NCBI GenBank assembly: GCA_015521945.1
Contig: WANG01000162.1
Location: 1-17,764 of the forward strand
Direction of reading: 5' to 3'
DNA length: 17,764 nucleotides
From: Candidatus Hydrothermarchaeota archaeon
Lineage (GTDB): Archaea > Hydrothermarchaeota > Hydrothermarchaeia > Hydrothermarchaeales > BMS3B
Position 1 is the first letter of the stretch. Every line of letters begins with the position of its first letter. The notes below the pieces were generated by a model. The model worked only from the letters and a program-made list of their open reading frames with translations. It did no database searches and was not told where the DNA came from. Of this stretch, positions 12,862 through 17,764 are shown in pieces. Both the position numbers and the translations under genes were made by a program.

Positions 12862-12895
12862 AGCTTAATACTCAGGGTGTGCAAATATAAAAGGT
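12862..12895. promoter_or_regulatory. 34-bp divergent promoter region, leaderless in both directions
   Basis: The minus-strand TTTTATATTT (12883-12892) is centred 27 nt from the DUF1786 ATG at 12861. The plus-strand TTAATA (12865-12870) is centred about 28 nt from the membrane-protein ATG at 12896. Each TATA-like box therefore lies beside the other gene's start codon, and both transcripts would begin at or next to their start codons. Confidence 0.5.
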
Positions 12896-14497
12896 ATGCG
12901 CTCACCGCGATACTTGCTCGCCCTTGCCTCCCTTATCTCCACCGCCCTTGCGGGGGCCTACTCGGGGGTCAGCCTGGTGGTGTACAGCGAGCTCCGGCTC
13001 CCCTACCTGTACCTGCTCGCCCTCTCCACGGCTCTGAGCGTGCCCTGCATCAGGTGGGGCTCTCAGGGCATCTTGGAGAAGCTGGAGAGGTGCTCTGACC
13101 TGTTAGCCTACCTGCCGGCGCTCCTGCTGCTCCACCTCTCCCTCAGGCTGCCCACACCCATGCTGGTGCTTGAGCTTCCCCACTACACCGCCCTCGCCCT
13201 GCTCCTGGTCGCCGCCACAGTGGCGGGGGAGAGGCTCGGGTACGCCCCTCCCAAGCCCCTGCGCCTGCTCGCCTTCACCTTAGCTGTGCTTGCGGGGTGG
13301 AGCTACGCCGCAGCCGAGGCTGGGGTGCTCGCGGGCTCAGCGCTGCTCGGGGCTGCACCCCTGATAACATGGAGCTGGGTAAACCTCCGCCCCCGCCTGC
13401 GCGCACCTGCCCTGCGCCTCCGCATCCCGAGGCCAGGCCTCAGGCTCAGGCTTCCCGAGCGCAGGAGGGAGGAGGTGTACGAGGAGCCAGAGGAGCCCGA
13501 AGAGGAGGAATACAGGGGGTACACCTTCACCGTGCTGGTCACCGACAGGCGGGACAACCCCCTCTCCGGGGTGAGGGTCATGCTCAGGTGCCCCGAGGCT
13601 GGAATAGAGGAGGTGCGCCTGACCGACACCAGCGGAAAGTGCACCTTTGAGGCGCTCCCCCAGGGCAGGTACACCGTGGTGCTTGACGGGGAGGGCATAG
13701 AGAAGGAGGAGCACCAGAGGTACATAAGCATGGACCACGGGGAGGTGTTCCAGGTGTCCCTCAGGGCTGAGGAGCTCATGGTGGTGGTCAGCGACAGAGC
13801 CACGGGCATGCCCATCAAGGGTGCACGGGTCGTGCTGCAGAGCGGTGGCAAACGCCTGGAGAAGCGCACCGACCAGGTGGGCATCGCCAGCTTCAGGGAG
13901 CTTGAGGGTGAGGAGCTCAGGCTTGAGGTCATGGCAGAGGGGTACAGGAGGTACTCCCGCCCCGTGAGCCTCCTCGCCGAGAACGTGGTCTCTGTGGCGC
14001 TTGACAGGGAGGCGGAGGCAAAGGCGGAGACTCGGGAGCAGGAGGGGGAGCAGGAGGCAGGGGTTGAGGAGCTGTGCGACGTGCTCTCCGGGGAGGGCGC
14101 CCTTGTTTACGTGCAGGAGGAGGAGCTTCCGCGAGTTGTGGAGGCGGTGCTCAGGGAGCACCTGGACGCCGGGAGGGCTGCGGTGCTTGCGGGAGAGCCT
14201 CCCGAGGCGCTTGAGCCTCACCTGCAGGAGGGCAGGCTGCAGCTCTCCCACCCCGAGAAGCTCCCCGAGAGCGCCGACACCATGCCAGCCGGGGGGCTGC
14301 TGGTTGCGGACTTCGGGGTGCTTGAGGAAGCCCTGGGCGAGGACAGAGCGGTGCAGGTGCTATCCGGGGTGGCGGAGCAGCTCCGCGAGGAGGGCGTCTT
14401 CTTCCTGTGCTTCTCCTCACGCAGGGTGGAGAAGGCGGAGCAGGCATTCACCCACGTGGTTGAGCTAAGGGGAGGAAGGCTGAGAAAGCTCAGGTAG
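12896..14497 (+). CDS. Multidomain membrane protein: six-span N-terminus, two carboxypeptidase-regulatory-like domains, DUF835-like C-terminus
   Basis: I recognise domains but no known protein of this arrangement. Residues 5-163 hold about six hydrophobic spans (approximately 5-28, 33-53, 66-85, 96-112, 121-143 and 145-163). An Arg-rich stretch follows (165-191), suggesting by the positive-inside rule that the rest is cytoplasmic, then an acidic linker (192-206). Two Ig-like, carboxypeptidase-regulatory-like repeats come next: 208-290, with NPLSGVRVML, TDTSGKCTFEALPQGRYTVVL; and 291-370, with GMPIKGARVVLQ, TDQVGIASF and LEVMAEGYRRYSRPV. A charged linker (371-392) leads to a final domain (about 393-533) beginning ALVYVQEEELPRVVEAVL and including GGLLVADFGVLEEAL and GVFFLCFSSRRVEKAE, resembling the KaiC-like but ATPase-dead DUF835 domain. 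The 3' end overlaps hisS by 33 bases. Function unknown; a membrane-anchored sensor or scaffold is possible. Confidence 0.78.
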   Translation: MRSPRYLLALASLISTALAGAYSGVSLVVYSELRLPYLYLLALSTALSVPCIRWGSQGILEKLERCSDLLAYLPALLLLHLSLRLPTPMLVLELPHYTALALLLVAATVAGERLGYAPPKPLRLLAFTLAVLAGWSYAAAEAGVLAGSALLGAAPLITWSWVNLRPRLRAPALRLRIPRPGLRLRLPERRREEVYEEPEEPEEEEYRGYTFTVLVTDRRDNPLSGVRVMLRCPEAGIEEVRLTDTSGKCTFEALPQGRYTVVLDGEGIEKEEHQRYISMDHGEVFQVSLRAEELMVVVSDRATGMPIKGARVVLQSGGKRLEKRTDQVGIASFRELEGEELRLEVMAEGYRRYSRPVSLLAENVVSVALDREAEAKAETREQEGEQEAGVEELCDVLSGEGALVYVQEEELPRVVEAVLREHLDAGRAAVLAGEPPEALEPHLQEGRLQLSHPEKLPESADTMPAGGLLVADFGVLEEALGEDRAVQVLSGVAEQLREEGVFFLCFSSRRVEKAEQAFTHVVELRGGRLRKLR

Positions 14498-15739
14498 CTC
14501 CCCCAGCCTCTCCACCTCAACCTCCCTCTGCTCACCAGTGCGCATGTCCCGGAGCACCACCCTTCCACGCCTCAGCTCCTCACCCACCAGCACCACGTAC
14601 TCCACCCCCTTAGCGTTGGCACCCGCCAGCGCCTTGCCCAGCTTCCTGCCCATGACCTCAAGCTCGCACATCACCCCCCGCCCGCGCAGCTCTGAGGCAA
14701 CCCTCACGGCTCCTGGCACCATCTCCCTGCTCAGGGGGATAACCATAACCCTCCTCTCCACCGGGGGCTCAAGCTCGGCTGCTATAAGGAGGCGGTCAAA
14801 CCCGAAGGCGAAGCCCGAGGTGGGCACGGGCTTGCCCCCGAACACCTCGGCTAAGGAGTAGCTCCCCCCGCCGCACACCTGCTTCTCCGCCCCCAGGCTG
14901 GGCACGTAAGCCTCAAACACCATCCCGGTGTAGTAGTCCAGCCCCCTCGCGATGCCCAGGTTGAGCCTCGCCTCAACCCCGTACCACTCCAGAGCCTCCA
15001 TTATCTCCCCGAGGCTCCGCAGCTCCCCCGTGGCACCACTGTGCCCCTCCAGCACCCTCTCCGCCCTCCTCGCCACCTCCCGCGCCTCCCCTTCTAAGCT
15101 GATGAGCTGCTCAACCAGCTCCGCAAGCTCTGCTCCACCCAGAGCCTCAAGCCTCTGCAGAGCCTCCTCAACCTCCCCGCGGTCAATCATCCCCATTACC
15201 CTCACCTGCTCCTCCTCCCCGGCACCGTGCTCGGCGAGCAGCTTCCTCAGCACACCCACGCTGCCCACGTGCAGCTCGTACTCCAGCTCCAGCTCCCTCA
15301 GCACGGTATCCGCGAGGGCGACAACCTCGGCCTGCGCCTCCGGCGTGCCTGAGCCTATGAGCTCCACCCCCGCCTGCCAGAACTCCCTGTACCTCCCCGC
15401 CTGGGGGCGCTCGTACCTGAAGCAGGGACCGAAGTAGTACAGCCGCAGGGGCTTCGGCTCCGACTGCAGGGAGGTGACGTACATGCGCATAACCGGCGCC
15501 GTGAACTCCGGGCGGAGGGCGAGCCACCTGCCGCTCTTGTCCTGGAAGCTGTACAGCCTCTCAACTATCTCCTCCCCAGACTTGGCGGTTATCAGCTCTA
15601 AGTGCTCAAAGGTCGGGGTTCCAACCTCCCTGTACCCGAAGCTCCTGAATATCCCGCATATCCTGCTCTCCAGCATCCTCCTGAGCTCCATCTCCCCGGG
15701 CAGAAAATCTCTGGTGCCCCTCGGCCTCCTGAAGCTCAC
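14465..15739 (-). CDS. hisS: Histidine--tRNA ligase
   Basis: This class II synthetase charges tRNA-His. The N-terminus FRRPRGTRDFLPGEM (3-17) is typical. LRPEFTAPVMRMY (75-87) and the motif 2 region CFRYERPQAGRYREFWQAGV (106-125) form the ATP and acceptor-end site. The histidine-specific signature RGLDYYTGMVFEAY (265-278) binds the amino acid. The C-terminal anticodon-binding domain begins at about residue 330 and ends in the Arg/Glu-rich tail. The 424-aa length is standard. The ATG overlaps the korC stop by 4 nt, so hisS is translated with the oxidoreductase subunits. At its 3' end it overlaps the convergent membrane-protein gene by 33 bases. Confidence 0.97.
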   Translation of the reverse strand: MSFRRPRGTRDFLPGEMELRRMLESRICGIFRSFGYREVGTPTFEHLELITAKSGEEIVERLYSFQDKSGRWLALRPEFTAPVMRMYVTSLQSEPKPLRLYYFGPCFRYERPQAGRYREFWQAGVELIGSGTPEAQAEVVALADTVLRELELEYELHVGSVGVLRKLLAEHGAGEEEQVRVMGMIDRGEVEEALQRLEALGGAELAELVEQLISLEGEAREVARRAERVLEGHSGATGELRSLGEIMEALEWYGVEARLNLGIARGLDYYTGMVFEAYVPSLGAEKQVCGGGSYSLAEVFGGKPVPTSGFAFGFDRLLIAAELEPPVERRVMVIPLSREMVPGAVRVASELRGRGVMCELEVMGRKLGKALAGANAKGVEYVVLVGEELRRGRVVLRDMRTGEQREVEVERLGELPELSQPSSP

Positions 15740-16287
15740 TCCCCTCCCCCCTGCACCGCCTCAGCTCCCGCCTCGTACCCCAGCTTCAGCGCCCTGAGGT
15801 TGAGCTCCTCGGTGCCCTTGGGTACGGTATCAAGCACCGCCTTCTCCAGCGCCTCCATACCAACCACACCCGTTATAGCGCTAAGGGCGCCCAGCAGGAT
15901 TATGTTAGCCACTATGGTCCTGCCCAGGTGCTTCTTCGCCATCAGGGTGGCAGGCACAGCGTAGGGCATGCCCTTGGACGGAGGGGTGCGTATCAGGGAG
16001 GAGTCGTATATCACCCTGCACCCCTTCCTCACGTCCTTCAGGTACCTCTGCAGCGCCTCCCCAGACATCACCACGAACACATCCGGCTTCGTAACCTTCG
16101 GATACAGTATCTCCGAGTCGCTTATCACCACCTCGCTTCTTGATGCACCCCCCCTCGCCTCGGGACCGTAGCTCTGGGTCTGCACCGCATGCTTCCCCTC
16201 GTAGAGGCTCGCCGCCCTGCCCAGGATTATCCCGGCCGTGACTATCCCCTGCCCGCCGAAGCCCGAGAAGCGCACCTCCACCCTCAT
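15736..16287 (-). CDS. korC: 2-oxoacid:ferredoxin oxidoreductase, gamma subunit (KorC type)
   Basis: The gamma subunit completes the CoA-binding part of 2-oxoacid:ferredoxin oxidoreductases, which oxidise 2-oxoacids to acyl-CoA, CO2 and reduced ferredoxin, or run in reverse for CO2 fixation. The 183-aa chain begins RFSGFGGQGIVTAGIILG, contains QTQSYGPEARGGASRSEVV (37-55), which identifies the KorC/VorC group, and ends without extra domains. The four-base overlap with korB on one side and hisS on the other shows tight translational coupling. The 2-oxoglutarate assignment follows from overall resemblance and subunit order; another 2-oxoacid is possible. Confidence 0.92.
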   Translation of the reverse strand: MRVEVRFSGFGGQGIVTAGIILGRAASLYEGKHAVQTQSYGPEARGGASRSEVVISDSEILYPKVTKPDVFVVMSGEALQRYLKDVRKGCRVIYDSSLIRTPPSKGMPYAVPATLMAKKHLGRTIVANIILLGALSAITGVVGMEALEKAVLDTVPKGTEELNLRALKLGYEAGAEAVQGGGE

Positions 16288-17282
16288 TTCAGCAGCTCCT
16301 CCTCAATCTTCTCCACATCCATGCCGAGCTCAATCATCCTCCTCACCCTGGGCGTTGAGAGCTTCTCAATAGCCTCAAGGATGCGCCTTCTCGCCTCCCT
16401 GATTCTCTCGTCCTCCTCAGCCGGAGCCACCGCCTCGGCTGCTGCCTCTTCCTCCTTCTCAGCCTCCTCCTCCCTGACCAGCCCCAGCCTGCGCACCAGC
16501 CCTGGCTTGTTCCTGTCGGCAAACTCCCCCACCACCACCTTCGCCGACAGGTCAACCCCCTGCCTCTCAAGCTCCTCGGCGTGGTGCAGGGCAACGGTGT
16601 TCTCCCGGTACCAGCGCAGCATCTCCACCGCCGTGCGTAGCCTGTTGCGCCTTCCGAAGACGGTCGGGCACTGGGTGAGCACCTCCACCAGGCGGAAGCC
16701 CTCCTTCCTCAGCGCCTTCTTTATCGCCTGCTTTATCTGCAGGGGCGAGGCGGTGCTCCACCTCGCCACGTAGTTTGCTCCCGCGGCGCTCGCCACCCTT
16801 GCGATATCCATGGGAGGCTCCGCGTTCCCGTAGGGTGATGTGGTGGTGCGCCAGCCCAGGGGGGTGGTCGGAGACACCTGCCCTCCAGTCATGCCGTAGT
16901 TGTAGTTGTTGGAGCATATAACCAGGAGGTCCATGTTGCGCCTTGCGGCATGCAGGAAGTGGTTGCCCCCTATGCTCGCCATGTCCCCGTCCCCCGTTAT
17001 CACTATCACCTCCAGCTCGGGGTTGGCGAGCTTTATTCCCGTGGCGAAGGCGATGGGTCTGCCGTGGGTGGTGTGCAGGGAGTCAAACCTCAGGTAGCCC
17101 GGTATCCTGGAGGAGCATCCTATGCCCGAGACGAACACCACCTTCTCCATGTCCACCCCGAGCTCCACCATCGCCTCAAGCATGGCGTTGACCACTATCC
17201 CGTTGCCGCACCCCTCGCACAGGATGTGGGGCATTCTCTCCGCCCGCAGGAACCTCAGCGACGGGTGCTCCTCCTCAATCAC
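16284..17282 (-). CDS. korB: 2-oxoacid:ferredoxin oxidoreductase, beta subunit (ThDP-binding, KorB type)
   Basis: This subunit binds thiamine diphosphate and one [4Fe-4S] cluster. CEGCGNGIV (22-30) supplies cluster ligands. The ThDP-binding motif starts at GDGDMASIGGNHFLHAARRN (97-116) and closes with CSNNYNYGMTGGQ (123-135). I choose the GTG at 17282 (332 aa), which overlaps the korA stop as GTGA; longer forms read into korA. A Shine-Dalgarno is weak, as expected for coupled translation. The family is usually about 270-290 aa. Here residues 270-332 form an extra Glu/Ala-rich tail and a predicted helix ending in EKIEEELLK. The tail may be a docking or stabilising extension. No delta-type ferredoxin gene lies downstream. 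Confidence 0.94.
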   Translation of the reverse strand: MIEEEHPSLRFLRAERMPHILCEGCGNGIVVNAMLEAMVELGVDMEKVVFVSGIGCSSRIPGYLRFDSLHTTHGRPIAFATGIKLANPELEVIVITGDGDMASIGGNHFLHAARRNMDLLVICSNNYNYGMTGGQVSPTTPLGWRTTTSPYGNAEPPMDIARVASAAGANYVARWSTASPLQIKQAIKKALRKEGFRLVEVLTQCPTVFGRRNRLRTAVEMLRWYRENTVALHHAEELERQGVDLSAKVVVGEFADRNKPGLVRRLGLVREEEAEKEEEAAAEAVAPAEEDERIREARRRILEAIEKLSTPRVRRMIELGMDVEKIEEELLK

Positions 17283-17764
17283 AACTTTCTCACGAATCTT
17301 ACCACCTCCTGGGGTGTGTGGAGCTCCCCGCCTATCTTGGGGAGGAAGTGCACCCTTCTCCCCGCGCACCTCTCCACCTCCCGCAGCATCTGCCCCAGGT
17401 TCATCTCCAGCACCACGAGCTCCGCCTGCTCACCCAGCTCCCTCACCCTGCGGCAGGGGAAGGGGAAGAGGGTGACCAGCCTGAGCATTCCCGCCCTGAC
17501 CCCCATCCTCCTGAGCTCCCGCACAGCCGCAAGCGCCGACCTTGAGGGTGCCCCGTAGGATATCAGCACCACCTCGGCGTCCTCGGTGAGGTGCTCCTCC
17601 ACCCTTATTATCCTGTCGGCGTTCTTCTCCACCTTGTCCACCAGCCTGCGCACCAGCCTCGTGTGCACCGCGGGGTCTGAGGTAGCTGGATACCCCCGCT
17701 CGTCGTGGGTAAGACCGGTGACGTGCACCCCGTACCCCCTGCCGAACACCTGCATCTTCGGCAC
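17279..17764 (-). CDS. korA: 2-oxoacid:ferredoxin oxidoreductase, alpha subunit (KorA type), C-terminal part
   Basis: Only the last 161 residues are in the window; the reading frame runs off the right edge. The visible sequence includes VTGLTHDERGYPATSDPAVH, then the transketolase C-terminal-like fold with ADRIIRVEEHLTEDAEVVLISYGAPSRSA, MLRLVTLFPFP and VVLEMNLGQML, all typical of KorA. HDERGYP is a family feature linked to substrate binding. The stop codon overlaps the korB GTG. With korB, korC and hisS it forms one transcription unit whose start lies beyond the right edge; a korD ferredoxin might lie there too. Confidence 0.93.
   Translation of the reverse strand: MPKMQVFGRGYGVHVTGLTHDERGYPATSDPAVHTRLVRRLVDKVEKNADRIIRVEEHLTEDAEVVLISYGAPSRSALAAVRELRRMGVRAGMLRLVTLFPFPCRRVRELGEQAELVVLEMNLGQMLREVERCAGRRVHFLPKIGGELHTPQEVVRFVRKL

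Noticed and set aside
17283..17369. Longer korB starting at 17369
   Set aside because: The added residues come from the other frame of the korA end and have no family resemblance; the GTGA overlap gives the expected start.

Overview
The window is archaeal chromosome, most likely from a euryarchaeal (sensu lato) lineage with high G+C and possibly thermophilic habits. The evidence is an archaeal RNase P RNA gene, an archaeal GINS replication subunit, a CTP-type riboflavin kinase fused to a helix-turn-helix domain, a geranylgeranyl reductase with its own small ferredoxin, a KorABC 2-oxoacid:ferredoxin oxidoreductase, AT-rich TATA elements about 27 nt upstream of start codons with little or no leader, and strong use of AGG for arginine. 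The exact order cannot be fixed from the sequence.

Layout. 1-300: the tail of a possible plus-strand gene and a tRNA-Arg(GCG) on the minus strand. 309-1250: surE (minus), divergent from tRNA-Leu(CAG) (plus), with one AT-rich promoter element between them. 1251-2371: an AT-richer, gene-poor island holding an intact MntA-type nucleotidyltransferase and an N-terminally broken HepT toxin remnant. 2372-4154 (all minus): an A-type iron-sulfur protein (IscA/HesB), a macrodomain protein, the RNase P RNA gene and a GINS subunit. 4267-9112 (all plus): a tightly packed run of seven genes, ribK/rbkR - ribB - ferredoxin - geranylgeranyl reductase - HIT - NIF3 - degenerate M24 peptidase-like gene. 9093-9719: a MarC-family membrane protein, convergent with that run. 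9805-12861 (minus): a DUF1786 ASKHA-like protein, hisH, a ferredoxin and a CrtI-like flavoprotein, each overlapping the next by 4 nt. 12896-14497 (plus): an unusual membrane protein with two Ig-like domains and a C-terminal DUF835-like domain. 14465-17764 (minus): korA (partial) - korB - korC - hisS, again with 4-nt overlaps.

How the genes work together. The plus-strand run joins flavin synthesis (RibK, RibB) to a flavin-dependent lipid hydrogenation pair (ferredoxin plus geranylgeranyl reductase). A second ferredoxin-flavoprotein pair of unknown substrate is coupled to hisH and the DUF1786 gene. Kor generates reduced ferredoxin from 2-oxoacids and could feed both. No phage, CRISPR array or complete transposon was seen. 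The most novel material is the multidomain membrane protein, the M24-like protein with a damaged metal site, the orphan ferredoxin-flavoprotein cassette, and the broken toxin-antitoxin pair in the AT-rich island. Four features are too short for ordinary ORF calling or are non-coding, and so easy to miss: two ferredoxins of 55-58 aa, rnpB and the tRNAs.
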